Positions 36,882-49,548 of a stretch of 64,000 nucleotides of DNA are shown here, piece after piece (the first letter of the stretch is position 1; every line of letters begins with the position of its first letter). The notes beneath the pieces are model-generated. The model searched no databases. It saw nothing but the letters and a program-made list of their open reading frames with translations, and had not been told where the DNA came from. The translations under genes and the position numbers were made by a program. The DNA comes from Mangifera indica (taxonomy: Eukaryota > Streptophyta > Magnoliopsida > Sapindales > Anacardiaceae), in the NCBI RefSeq assembly GCF_011075055.1, contig NC_058147.1, forward strand, positions 6,076,001-6,140,000, read 5' to 3'.

Positions 36882-38324
36882 TTGAGATTGATTTGGGGAA
36901 GTTGAAGTGAAGAAGAACAGAAACTAAGTGAGAGGTATGTGTAGGGCATAAATGTGAGTCGACGATACCTTTTAATCGATTCAAAGCTTGGAGCAGGGGT
37001 TAGCTTTCTTCATCAAGCTTTTTCTGTTGGGCCTTTTTTTTGGGCTGGACTATTTATTTTTATGTCATAATAATTTCTTCGGGTTGGTCTAAAAAGCCGA
37101 TTAAATTTGAATTTATTTAAGTTAATTTAAGTGGAGTTTGAGTTTAGAAGGTCAATCTGTTTTTTAAACCAAGTTAACTCAAGTTAGATGGAATTTAGGT
37201 TGGTTCGACTTGCTAGTGGGGTGGATGATTTGATTCAAATTTAGTTCGTAGTTCGATTCAAGTTATTTTAAACAATTGTTAAAATAATACAATTTTGATT
37301 AATATTGGGTAAAATAACTTTTTTTTTGTCAATGAACTACGAATTTAAGTTATGAACTCGAACAAACTCAAGCCAAATTATATTTTATTTGGATCGGACT
37401 CAAACTATTATTAATTTTAGTTTGACTAAATCAATTTAAATCATTTTTCATTTAAGTCAAACTCGAGAGAATGCTCAATTTGAGTTTTATCCACCCTTGT
37501 GATAACCATCAAAATTAAAGGGTAGCTTTATTGAGTCAACTTAATAACTCTTTCAAAAGACATATGCAAGGTATGAGGTGGCTTCCTTATATCTGTATAG
37601 AGCATTAAATTTAAAGCTTCCATCAGTTACATATTCAATTGGTTATTTTTTTTTATTTAGTAGTAATTTTACCAGAAGAATACTCATTTTACAATTATAA
37701 AATTTGAATTTACTTACCTAATTTGAGTTCTATAATATCACAAATATTCTCAGATTTATTACTTCATCACATTAAGTATGCCAGAGAAAACCTTGCTTCT
37801 TATATGTGAGTGCATTTCCTCTTTCTTCCTTGTTCATTTTTTTATACTTTGGTTGACTATAAGCAAAGTTGTCATGTTTGAGCTTTCATTTTTGTCTGAA
37901 TTTGATCAGCAGAGGTGGTGAAACTGTTTTTTCTTTAAGTGTTTGATTTGAAACATATAAACTAGTAAATTCAGAACATAAATGGTTCAATCTGCCAAAC
38001 TTAATGAATATGAAAATGGCCTGTTTCAGTTTAGTAAATTAAAAATATGACAAGTAAAATTAGTCTACCTAATTTCATGCAATTCAAAGTTGGTCAGCCA
38101 GAAAATCTCATTTCTATAGCAATTCCATGAAATATGTTAATTATTAGATTCTCTTCCTTTTTTTGCCTTCACTTTGCAAATATAGAACCCAGAGTTGAAA
38201 TTTTCATTAGAGAAAGATTATAAGAGGTGATTGATATTTCATTTTTCCATATTTAAGGGGCAGAAAAGCTACAGGTGGTATATAGATAAAGTTCTGCATA
38301 TTGAAGCTTTGCTCACTGAGAGGA
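36882..38324. other. Divergent region between PBC1 and BGAL16, with hAT-like remnant
   Basis: PBC1 and the first beta-galactosidase are transcribed away from each other from this 1.4-kb interval, so both promoters lie here. Within it, about 37217-37498 begins ggggtggatga and ends tatccaccctt, near-inverse ends around an AT-rich interior full of caaactcgag-type words; this looks like an old hAT-type non-autonomous element, but flanking duplications do not match, so it is tentative. Confidence 0.45.
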
Positions 38325-41300
38325 ATGGTGAAGATGTGGTGTTTGTTTGCTCTGTTGTTGTTGATGGCAACCGGTGGCTGTCATGGCGGCGAAGTAACCT
38401 ATGATGGAAGATCTTTGATCATTGATGGGCATCATAAAATTCTCTTCTCAGGCTCTATTCACTATCCTCGAAGTACTCCAGAGGTTTGTTATATCTCATA
38501 TCTCCATTTTAGTTTGTCCCTGGTAAACAATTTTCTTTCATGGCAATATGTCAATGAGAATGAGAAGAAATTGTGGTGTTAGTGATGATGTTAGTTGAAT
38601 GAATAGTCATCACCAACCCATTTGACAGAATTTTTCAATAACCAACTGCTTGGATCACTTGTCATTTTCTTACCAAACAGTCATATTTTTCCATCTCACT
38701 AGCCTCACGCACGAAAACAAAATTTCCAGATAACACAGCTCAGCTCATCTGTCACATTTGCTTTGATCCCTGTTGCTTGTATTTTGGGTTCTTATGAATA
38801 AGCTTATGCTAAAAAGTGGCCATACTAAGCACTTTAAGGAGACAGTGTGTTTCACTGGTAATCAGCTGACTTGCTTTGAGTAGAGGTGGCAATTTCAGCC
38901 TGACTTCAAGGCCCCAACCCTCTTTGACCTTAGTGAGGAGGGAATTTCTGATAGAAACGAGGAAAGAGATAGAGACAGTGATTGAAAAAATCTCTGTAAT
39001 CGGAAACAAGTATATATGTGTCTCCTCTTCGTCCTACCCCCGTTCCCATCTCCGTCTCTTTATATTAATATATTTATTTAAAATATTAACATATATTTAT
39101 AGTTTTAGATTATTTGTGTTTTTAAAATTTATTTAGGTTTTTGTTGTGCATATTAAAATGATTAATATATTATATTTGTGAGATTTGAAATAATTAATTG
39201 ATTTTAATTTTACTTAATTTTATTATATAATATTTCTATATTACGTTTAGAGGATATAAGAAGGAAATTTTTCTTTACGAGTACATGGAGGAGATTTTTC
39301 TCTACAGAAATGGGGAAGAGATGAAAAGGGGAATTTTCTTTGCGAGGAGAGGACGGGAAATCATTTTCATCCCCATAACGTGGATGGACCGAAGACTGGG
39401 ATTGATATCCCCTATAAGGATGGGGATTAAGGTTCCCTGGAGGAGATGGGAAGGGGAATTTTCTTTGCAAGGAGAGAACGGAAAATCATTTTTATCCCCA
39501 TAAAGGGGATGGACTAGGGATTGGGATTGATATCCCCTATGGGGACGGGGACAGGGATTGAGGTCCCCTCCCCACCCCTCCCCATTGCCATCTCTAGCTT
39601 TGAGCACTCTTGACTTGGACAGATAGCTCATAATTAATAGTACAATTTTGATTATGTGATGTATATTCTCAGATGTGGCCATCTTTAATAGCTAAGGCAA
39701 AAGGAGGAGGACTGGATGTGATACAGACTCTCGTGTTTTGGAACCTCCATGAGCCCCAACCAGGCCAGGTGATCACCCTAGTAGATAAAAAATTTGACTG
39801 CTTTCATTACATAAAGAAGGGGCAAAACTATGTTTAATATCAAGGTCCTTCATATAAGACATTAAAAAAATTGTATGAGAAAATGCAAAATCAATTTATG
39901 TAGGTTCATTTTGAGTTGCAGTTTGATTTCAATGGAAGACGTGATTTAGTGAGGTTCATCAAGGAAGTTCAAGCACAAGGCTTATATGTGTGCCTTAGGA
40001 TTGGACCCTTTATTGAGGGTGAATGGGGCTATGGGTAATTACAGTTTAAAAGCCTCTCGATGTAGAAAGTAAAAAAATTCTGTGTTTGTAGAGAGCTTGA
40101 CAGACTATTATAATGATATTGCAGAGGCCTTCCATTTTGGTTGCATGATGTTCCAGGCATTGTCTTTAGATCTGACAACGAGCCATTCAAGGTATTGACA
40201 TTCAAATCATTGCTCTATCAGAAGCAATTGACGGCTCACTGGAAATTATTAAGAACACTCTAATTAGTTTGTTCATGGCAGTTTCATATGCAAAGATATG
40301 CAGCAATGATAGTAAACATGATGAAAGCGGAGAGGCTATATGCTTCACAAGGAGGGCCGATTATACTATCGCAGGTTTTAGTTCATCATTCAGATAAGCT
40401 TGATTCTTTTATCTGCTACAGAATTTTCATATTGTAGAAGTCGAATATATGTAGATCGAAAACGAATATGGAATGATAGAAGCAGCTTTTCATGAGAAAG
40501 GGCCCCCATATGTCCGGTGGGCTGCAAAAATGGCAGTGGATCTTCGAACAGGAGTTCCATGGGTGATGTGTAAGCAAGATGATGCTCCTGACCCTGTGGT
40601 TAGCCTCCTTCTGAAAGAATATTACTTGGATAGATTCAACAAATTGAAAACTTTCCAGCTTGCTTCTTTCAACTGTTGCATCTGCTTATTTAGAATATTC
40701 TTTGGATTACTTACAAACAGATTACTTTTGCAGATCAACACATGTAACGGAAGAAGGTGTGGAGAAACATTTGCAGGACCTAACTCACCAAATAAGCCAG
40801 CAATATGGACAGAAAACTGGACTAGTTTGTATGCTTTGAAGACAGGCTTCATATTTCTATTAACGTTTTTATCATTATTATGACTCTTTTAGATAGCCTC
40901 TTAATGTGTAGTAGTGAGAAGAGATTAATGAGACTTATGGGTTTGTGAAGCTATCAAGTATATGGTGAAGAAGCAAAAATATGGTCAGCTGAAGACATAG
41001 CATTTCAGGTTGCGCTTTTCATTGCCAAGATGAAAGGAAGCTATGTGAATTATTACATGGTATGAAGTCTGAACCATCTCGTTTTATGTATCAAAGATTA
41101 TACATAATTTTCTACCTTTGTTTTATTGTAGTATCATGGAGGAACAAATTTTGGAAGAGCAGCCTCTGCATATGTACTGACAGGTTATTATGATCAAGCT
41201 CCTCTAGATGAGTATGGTAAGTGTCATTCATTTTTTCTCTATTCACATTATATTATATCTCCAAAAACAATCTGAATTTGTCAGCTTGATGAATTCAGGT

Positions 41301-43537
41301 CTGCTTAGGCAACCAAAGTGGGGTCACCTTAAGGAATTGCATGCTGCAATAAAGCTGTGCTTAAAGCCTCTGATTTCTGGTGTAAATTTTACCATGAATT
41401 TGGGAGAAGAACAGCAAGTAAGAACACTGTAAAGGAACCCACAAGTACTTTTTATTTTTATGTTTTTGAGTAATTTATCTGGTGAAATTAATGTTTTTGG
41501 TCACAGGTCTATGTCTTTGAAGAAAGTTCAGATTGTGCTGCCTTTCTTGTGAACAGAGATAAAAAACAGAATGCCACAGTCCATTTTCGAAATCTGTCTT
41601 ATGAATTACCTCCATTGTCGATCAGTATCCTACCAGATTGCAAGACTGTAGCCTTCAACACTGCAAAGGTAATTTACGGTACAAAAATTCATTTGTTTCA
41701 AAGACGAATTCCATATTTGAGTTTTTCAATCTTCAATAGGTGAGCACTCAATATGGTACAAGATCAATGAAACCAAGCCAAAACTTATACTCAACTGAAA
41801 ACTGGGAAGAGTATAAAGAAGTTATTCCTTCTTATGATGACACTTGCTTCAGAGCAAGCATGTTGCTAGAGCAAATGAATATAACCAAGGATGTGTCTGA
41901 TTATCTTTGGTACAATTTCAGGTAAACCAATGCAAAGACTTTATGTTGAGAAAACTTGAAAGTTGTTTATCTTACTGTAACTGTGCAAATTTTTATGTAG
42001 ATTTAAGCATGAATCCTCCCAGGCCCAAACATTACTGAAAGTGACCTCCCTTGGACATGTTTTGCTTGCATTTATAAATGGAGCATTTGTTGGTATAAGC
42101 TCTTACATGTGCTTTAAAATGAAGCTTTTGATGTGTAATTATGTTACATCTAAAATTTTCTTTAGGCTCTGCACATGGAAGTCACAGAAATGGAAGTTTC
42201 ACTCTGGAGAAAACTGTTCCTCTATCAAATGGAACAAACTATGTCTCCTTACTTAGTGCAATGGTTGGACTGCCGGTACTTCTCAACACTACTAATTCCA
42301 AGCTCATTTCCTTTATTCCTTGATTTTAATATGTCCTGTGATCTCAATTTGATTTCCGTTTTCTTCTTGGTAAAAAGGACTCAGGAGCACACCTTGAGAG
42401 AAGGGCTGCTGGATTACGTAGCGTGAGCATTCAAGGTGAACAGGAATTCAAAGATTTCAGTAATTGTTCATGGGGTTACCAGGTGAGCCTAGGATGTTTT
42501 ACATTTCATGTATAACTTTTCTGTTATCTCAAAGAACACTTGAAAACTGTTGACAGTTTAATCATACACTCGCATTTCTGAATATTTTCTGAAGGTTGGC
42601 CTGTTAGGCGAGAAACTACAAGTTTACACAGATTTTGGATCAAGACAAGTTGAATGGAGTAGTTATGGAAGTTCTACTCATCAACCCCTAACATGGTACA
42701 AGGTATGGAAACTTCTGATTTTGCTAGATATTCAGAGATATTGCTCCACACTAACCCACATTGGCGCTCTGAATATTTGCAGACACTGTTCGATGCACCT
42801 CCAGGAAATGACCCTGTTGCACTAAATCTTGTGTCCATGGGAAAAGGTGAAGCTTGGGTTAATGGGCAAAGTATTGGTCGATATTGGGTATCTTTCCTTA
42901 CCCCAAAAGGCGGTCCTTCACAAACATGGTAGTACAAAACTTGTTTGAAAATAATCTGCCTTTCGATTTTGTTTTAACTTTACATTTTGTCAGGTATAAT
43001 GTACCTCGATCTTTCCTGAAACCTACTGGTAACCTATTAGTGCTGCTGGAAGAACAAAATGGTTACCCTCCTGGGATATCAGTAGACACTATATCAATCT
43101 CAAAAGTTTGCAGTCATGTCTCCGATACACATCTGCCACCCGTGGCTTCCAGGAGGGGCCACAACCAAAGTCTACCGCAACACAAGAAGCAACAGGGTCT
43201 GGGGCCAGAAGTTCAGCTTAGTTGCTCTCCCAGAAGGAAAATTTCCAGGATTCTATTTGCCAGCTTTGGCAATCCTTATGGTGATTGCGAAAACTACGCC
43301 ATTGGAAGCTGTCATTCTTCTAATTCTAAAGCCATTGTAGAGGAGGTAACCTTTCTCCTCCATTTATTTTCCAAACAATAAAGAGAAGATGGAATCCTAA
43401 TTAATCCTTCTAATACTTTTTTCCAGGCTTGTCTTGGGAAGAGGAAATGTCGTGTACCCATTGGAAGCTGGAAGTTTCATGGGGACCCTTGCCCTGGAAT
43501 TCATAAAGCTTTGTTGGTTGATGCAGAATGCACCTGA
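38325..43537 (+). CDS. BGAL16: Beta-galactosidase, GH35, BGAL16-like (copy 1, complete)
   Basis: Nineteen exons join in frame: 38325-38483, 39673-39768, 39922-40034, 40125-40191, 40282-40374, 40455-40598, 40734-40828, 40951-41059, 41132-41216, 41299-41417, 41507-41668, 41740-41921, 42001-42092, 42166-42275, 42378-42482, 42595-42702, 42783-42928, 42994-43345, 43427-43537; 815 residues. It should remove terminal beta-galactose from cell-wall polysaccharides or glycoproteins in the apoplast. A signal peptide ([16 protein letters not shown]) precedes [12 protein letters not shown]. The GH35 signature [14 protein letters not shown] spans exons 5/6, with the acid/base Glu at 180; the nucleophile Glu is at 251 in WTENWTS. 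The C-terminus, about 735-815, is a SUEL-type galactose-binding lectin domain ending [15 protein letters not shown]. Intron 1 (1.19 kb) holds a hAT-like insert. Tandem partner of the gene that starts at 43945. Confidence 0.96.
38881..39596. mobile_element. hAT-like non-autonomous element with 8-bp TSD
   Basis: The ends are tagaggtggcaat (38881-38893) and attgccatctcta (39584-39596), inverted repeats with 12 of 13 matching bases. Both sides are flanked by the identical 8-mer gctttgag (38873-38880 and 39597-39604), the target-site duplication length of the hAT superfamily. The 716-bp interior encodes no transposase. It sits in intron 1 of the first beta-galactosidase and is absent from intron 1 of the second. 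Confidence 0.9.
39318..39566. repeat. Internal 125-bp tandem duplication in the hAT-like element
   Basis: Two units of about 125 bp, from 39318 and from 39443, both opening gagatg and containing aaggggaattttctttgc and gggattgatatcccctat. G-rich runs of the ggggatgggg type are packed on the plus strand. Confidence 0.8.
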
Positions 43538-43944
43538 AAAAGAATTAAAAATACTTTGCTTTCCATTTTAGGATTCAACAAGCAATTTGTGTTGCTGGAT
43601 TTGTAATAAAAATATTTCTTGTTAGTTATTTAACATTTACTTAACGTAAAAACTATGATATATAAATATATATATTTTTTATTTTGTTAGAATAAATATT
43701 ATTCCATATATGACGTCTGTTGTACATTTATTACTTAAGTACCCAACAAGTAAAGAAAAATGGACAACAGTTTTATTTATTTTCCCATCTCCCTGCAGTT
43801 ATAATTATAACTTCTAAAACAAAACCCAACTGGTTCTGCATTGTCATTTCTTTGCATGATCAGAATCAGAAGCTCATCAGGCTCTGAAACTTAAAAAAAA
43901 AAAACATTTTCATCTCCGAGAAGAAGCTGAACAGAAACAGTGAA
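43538..43944 (+). promoter_or_regulatory. Short spacer between the tandem beta-galactosidases
   Basis: Only about 400 bp separate the stop of copy 1 from the start of copy 2, so the 3' UTR of the first (with an AATAAA-like taataaaaata near 43602) and the promoter of the second share it. No other element seen. Confidence 0.6.
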
Positions 43945-46900
43945 ATGGGGATGGTGCAATTGTTTTCGGTGTTGTGTTGGTGGTTTGCTTTAAGGGTGGC
44001 AGTAGCAAATGGCCTCAGCAGCCATGAAGGAGGAGAAGTAACATATGATGGAAGATCTTTAATCATAAATGGCCGACGTCAAATTCTTTTCTCAGGCTCT
44101 ATTCACTATCCTCGCAGTACTCCTCAGGTATCAATGCTAAGCTTCTGCTCTTCTTCGTCTACCTAGATAGCTTCTTTTCTGCAAATTCAGAAGCCAGACT
44201 AGCATGATGGACATAAATAAGAACTATAGAATCATTCAAATTTGACTTTCTGGGTAGGTGTAAAATATGTCGTCTTGGGAAGAAATTCTCACGAATTTGT
44301 TAGCATTAAAATTTAAAAAAAAAAAAAACTGATTGAATATCCAATAAAATAATAGTTTTGGTTGAGTAATAAAGAAAATATGTCCATGCTTAGAAAGAAA
44401 GAACTTAATTAAAAAAAAAAATCAATTTATCAGTTTTACATTTTCACCAATGAGGAAAAAAAAATATTCAAATCACAAGATGAAAAAGAAAAACCAGTAG
44501 CAAGCAATCACCGCTGAAGTTTGCCTTGAAAGCTAGGAAATTGTACTCAACTTCTTAGGACTTTATGGCTGAAAATAATAAATTACGTACCAAACAAATA
44601 AACTTGGTTTGAACGAGTTTGAAAGAAGTTTAATTCAAACAAACTTGAGTTTAAGGTATGATCAATTCGTTAAGCTCGCGAGTCTAAAATAATTTGATAC
44701 ACATTGAATAAAATGACGTTATTTTAATTAACATGTATTAAAATAATATCATTTTAGTTATTTTTTCTTAACTATAATATTGAATTGATCTGAAAGCTTG
44801 AATGGCTTGACACTGTAGTTAAACTCAAATCGAACTCAACCTCAATTCAGCTTGAATCTAGCCTATATTGAATTGAAGCTATTTTATTTTGCTTTAGGAA
44901 TGGCGGCTATATATTCCATTATAAATTCCAAAATATTGGAAAATTACACGTATTGGTATGATAATTTTGCAATAAAATTATATGGGTATATTTTGAATAT
45001 ATAAAATAGATATACAGATGATGCGTTATCATGTGATTGAGTAATTTTGAATTAAAAATAAAATAATATCCAACCATATGATGACATATCGTCCGTATAT
45101 CTATTTTGTATTCATGTAGTATTGCTCGTAATTTTATTACTAAAACAAATGTGTTATCAGATGTGGCCATCTTTGATAGCTAAAGCCAAAGGAGGAGGAC
45201 TAGACGTTATACAAACCTATGTATTTTGGAACCTCCATGAACCCCAACAAGGCCAGGTAAACTCTATAAATATAGATTTGTCTGTACACTTCTCAAACAA
45301 ACATTTATTCTGGTTTTAATTTACTATTAATTAATGGCAGTATGAATTCAGTGGAAGACGGGATATTGTAAGTTTCATTAAAGAAATCCAATCCCAAGGC
45401 CTATATGCTTGCTTAAGAATTGGTCCCTTCATCGAGGGTGAATGGACTTACGGGTAAAGCATCTCTGACAACAAGCTTCGCAAATTATGTGTCCAAATAA
45501 AGTATAAAATGTTGATATCTTAGAGCTTTAATTTGCAGGGGACTGCCATTTTGGCTGCATGATGTTCCAGGCATTGTCTTCAGATCAGACAATGAGCCAT
45601 TCAAGGTAGAACAAATTAATATTTAATACTACTTGATGAGTATTCTCAACAGTTATTCTATCTCCATTGACCTCAAATTTGGCTAATGGCAGAATCACAT
45701 GCAAAGATTTGTAACAAAGATAGTAAGCTTGATGAAATCCGAGAATCTGTTTGCTTCACAAGGCGGGCCAATTATATTATCACAGGTTTAATTAATCTAC
45801 AGCAAAATCTTGTAAAATTATTTGTGTATGCCAGTTTTAGGACCTAGAGTGAAGGTGTATTTATGCATGTAGATTGAGAATGAATATGGCATAGTAGAAC
45901 CAGCTTACCATGAGAAAGGACCACGGTATGTTCGTTGGGCTGCAAAAATGGCGGTAGGCCTTCAAACCGGTGCACCTTGGGTGATGTGCAAGCAAGATGA
46001 TGCTCCTGATCCTGTGGTTAGTCTCTGACTGTTTCTATTGCTGCTATCTTTACAGTGGTGCACTTTTTCTTTTTGATGCATTATAATCTGGAATTTGCAG
46101 ATCAACACATGTAATGGAATGAGATGTGGAGAAACATGGAAAGGACCCAATTCACCAAATAAACCAGCAATTTGGACAGAGAACTGGACAAGTTTGTACG
46201 TTTTTACAGTGAAATTTTTCGTCATGTAAATCAATATTGTGCTGTAGAATTAATGTTTCTGTATTCTTTGCATAAAATTTTACATTCAGCTGAGTGTCTA
46301 ATGGCTTAATTTTATTTGAAGCTTTCAAGTATATGGCACAGAGCCATACCTGAGATCAGCAAAAGATATTGCATTTCATGTTGCACTCTTCATCGCCAAA
46401 AATGGAAGCTATGTGAACTATTACATGGTACAGTAATCTCTACATTAATTCATACTATTCTTTTCTTACAAAATGGAACATAAAATTTTCATAAAGTAAT
46501 TTTGATTTCGATTGCAGTATCACGGGGGAACCAATTTTGGAAGAACAGCATCTTCATTTATGCTGACAAGTTACTATGATCAAGCTCCTCTTGATGAGTA
46601 TGGTGTGTTTCTGTAAAGTTTAATCTTATTTCATGATTTAACTGTATTCAAACACTTAAAAATGATATAAACATTTTTAGTTTATGACTTCAGGATTGAT
46701 CAGGGAACCAAAATGGGGTCACCTCAAGGAATTACATGCTGCAATAAAGCTATGCTCCAAGCCATTACTTACTGGAGAGTATACAAGTTTTCCTTTGGGT
46801 CGACTGCAACAAGTAAGAACATTGAATAAGAACTCCATGGAGTTTTTTTTTTCTTTCAATTGTAATATTATCACTTAATTTGTAAGACTAATCCATGACT

Positions 46901-49288
46901 TACTTTATGATCTGGGTCTGCATTTTCAGGCCTACGTCTTCAAAGGAAATTCAGGGAAATGCGCTGCGTTTCTAGTAAATAATGATGACAGAAAAAATAG
47001 CATGGTTGTTTTTCAGAATTCCTCTTATGAACTGCCTTCAAAATCAATAAGCATCCTACCAGATTGCATAAATGCAGCCTTCAATACAGCTAAGGTAAGG
47101 CTCAAATCTCCATTGCTCAGATTCTGGCATTTCAAAATCAACACTAACAGATACAACTCATATCAACAGGTGAGCACACAATCCAATACAAGATCAATGA
47201 CACTCAGACAGAAGTTAGATTCAATGGAATCATGGAAAGAGTTCAGAGAAGCTATCCCCAACTTCGACAATACTTCGTTACGAGCAAAAACATTGTTAGA
47301 ACACATGAACACAACAAAGGATACAACTGATTATCTTTGGTACACTTTCAGGTAATCCTAAAGTAGGGGTTATTTGACTAAAATGGTTTCATACGTTCAT
47401 AATGTTTAGAATATCTTCTGTAATGGCAGGTTTCAGCATAATTCATCTGATGCTCAATCTATATTAAATGTGCAATCCAATGGCCATGTTTTGCATGCAT
47501 TCGTAAATGGAGAATTCACTGGTAAACTCCTTTCTCTGGTAGCCATAAACAGTTTTTCCTGAAATTTTTCAAGTGAATTCCAAATCTGGGTGCTTGATTT
47601 TCTAACTGCATATCATATTTGCTATTCATCTTCTAATATATTCTCCAGAAAGTTTGACATGGAAAATGTGCAAATAACATAAGCTCTTCTCAAAATTCTG
47701 GAAAAGAAAATTCTCTTTATAAGCAAAATTTTCAAATCTTACAAATCTAACTGCTAGGTTCAATTTGCTGCTCATTAGGATCTGCACATGGAAGTCGTGA
47801 CAATCCAGGTTTCATCCTGGAGCATACTATTAATTTGAATTATGAAATGAATGATATTGCCTTATTGAGTGCAACAGTCGGATTGCCGGTATTTTTTCTA
47901 TCAATTCTCTTCTTTTCTCTTCTCCAAAGATTTTGTTGTATTAAGAGGCTAACAACTTTACCCAAGAATCATCAAAGTGGTTTAAAATGTTATCTAAAGG
48001 ATTCAGGAGCATACCTTGAGCGTAGGGTGGCCGGATTGCGAAGTGTGAGAGTTCAGGACAAATATTTCACCAACTACAACTGGGGATATCAGGTACTGCC
48101 TGTAGCCGCCAAAACCAAATGCCAACCGAAGATTATGCACTCATTTCTTCATAGTTTCGCCCTAGCTTATTTTAATCACTTCAAATTCAGTAATCTACAT
48201 AGAACCATAACTCTAAGCATGGCTACTATTCATGTTTGGCTAGATTGATCTTAATATATATGCAGCAAACTTTTAACATCTTTCATGACTTTGAAGACAG
48301 TGAAATTTTATTCAGTCTTCTACTCATATCAGATTCATTGTTTTTTTTTTTTTTTTTTTTAAAACTTAAGGTTGGGCTAATAGGAGAGAAGCTACAAATT
48401 TATAGAAAACATGGATCAAGAAATGTTCAATGGAGAAGGTTCAGAAACTCTACTCGTCATCAACTCACATGGTATAAGGTATTAAACTAGGTTTTGATGA
48501 TATTTAGTTCATTTGTTGCCTCGTGTGAAGTGTGCAGAAAGAAGATAATCCAAATTACTGTTGAAGACCTTATCAAAGCACATGGATGATCCATTTCTAT
48601 TAAATCCTTTTAGAAGAAATTTGAGGCAAATGCAAATGTAGTTAAAACTAACCTTTTGTTTTGATGCTGATTCGCAGACTGTATTTGACACACCACCAGG
48701 CAACGATCCTGTTGCATTGAATCTTAATTCTATGGGAAAGGGCGAAGCTTGGGTTAATGGCATAAGCATAGGTAGATATTGGGTCTCACTCAAAACCCCT
48801 AAAGGGAATCCTTCACAGGCATGGTATGTCAGTACATATAGTGTCAATATGTGCAGAGTCTATGCTATAACTTGTGAAATCTGAACACTTCATGAATAAA
48901 TACAAAACAAGTTTCCATTTACAGAAGTCCATTAAGATAGCTAGTACCTTGTCCTGCACAGTTAATTTCCCAATAATATGAAATTTATGCTATCGATGAC
49001 ACTATTTTCAGGTACCATGTACCCAGATCTTTTCTTGAACGCACCAAAAACCAACTTGTTCTGCTAGAGGAAGAAACCGGTAATCCTCTTGCAATTACTA
49101 TAGACACTGTTGCAATCACAAAAGTGTATGGGCAAGCGAACAACTCACAGCTGCCCCTGGTGAGTTCCTGGGTAAGACAAAACCAGAGAGAAGACACTAA
49201 TATAAAGAAGCAGCAAAGGCCTGAAGCTCAGCTTAGTTGTCCTCAGGGAAGGAACATTTTGCCAGCTCAAAACTTACCTAATACATGA
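43945..49288 (+). CDS. Beta-galactosidase, GH35, BGAL16-like (copy 2, lectin domain lost)
   Basis: Eighteen exons: 43945-44127, 45161-45256, 45341-45453, 45539-45605, 45693-45785, 45873-46016, 46101-46195, 46322-46427, 46518-46602, 46694-46812, 46930-47094, 47170-47351, 47430-47521, 47779-47888, 48000-48092, 48371-48478, 48678-48823, 49012-49288; 757 residues. Exon borders and phases match copy 1 throughout; twelve of the first seventeen exons have the same length and others differ by whole codons. Signal peptide, [14 protein letters not shown] (Glu 188) and WTENWTS (Glu 259) are intact, so the catalytic part should fold. The frame fails in the lectin domain: after QLSCPQGRN the sequence matching copy 1 is shortened and shifted, and a stop follows at 49286-49288. 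The former last exon survives as an orphan at 49439-49548. Many plant BGALs lack this domain, so the enzyme may still work; it may also be an early pseudogene. Confidence 0.88.
44959..45142. mobile_element. Palindromic MITE-like element, copy 4, in intron 1 of BGAL copy 2
   Basis: The best preserved copy: arms gatgcgttatcatgtgatt and aaccatatgatgacatatcg around an AT core, inside outer arms aataaaattatatgggta and cgtaattttattac. It ends about 20 bp before the acceptor of exon 2 and is absent from the first beta-galactosidase. Confidence 0.65.
48342..48360 (+). repeat. Poly-T tract before exon 16
   Basis: About 19 T residues immediately upstream of the acceptor of exon 16 in BGAL copy 2; it doubles as an unusually long polypyrimidine tract. 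Confidence 0.85.
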
Positions 49289-49438
49289 ACAGTTTCTACT
49301 CATACATGTCCCATGCCTGCAGAACTCAAGAATATATATATCATGCATATATACTGAAGTTAATGGTAAAAGTAGTACATAATATGTTTTATTTTTCTAA
49401 TTTCATCATGATTTTTTTAAAATAAAAACTATGTCTAG

Positions 49439-49548
49439 CTTGTCTGGGGAAGCGAAGATGTTCTGTTCCCTATTCAAATCAATATATTGGTGGAGACCCA
49501 TGTCCAGGCATCCCCCAAGCTCTCGTGATTGATGCACAATGTGCTTAA
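49439..49548 (+). pseudogene. Orphan last exon of BGAL copy 2 (lectin domain end)
   Basis: Read in the family frame, this 110-bp block gives CLGKRRCSVPYSNQYIGG then DPCPGIPQALVIDAQCA and a stop, matching exon 19 of copy 1. Its acceptor is intact (TCTAG), but the first base of the exon is missing relative to copy 1, so a phase-0 donor no longer joins in frame, and the upstream exon already stops at 49288. A phase-1 GT in exon 18 (ACCG/GTAATC near 49080) could in principle join it in frame, skipping most of the lectin domain; only transcripts can tell. Confidence 0.75.
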
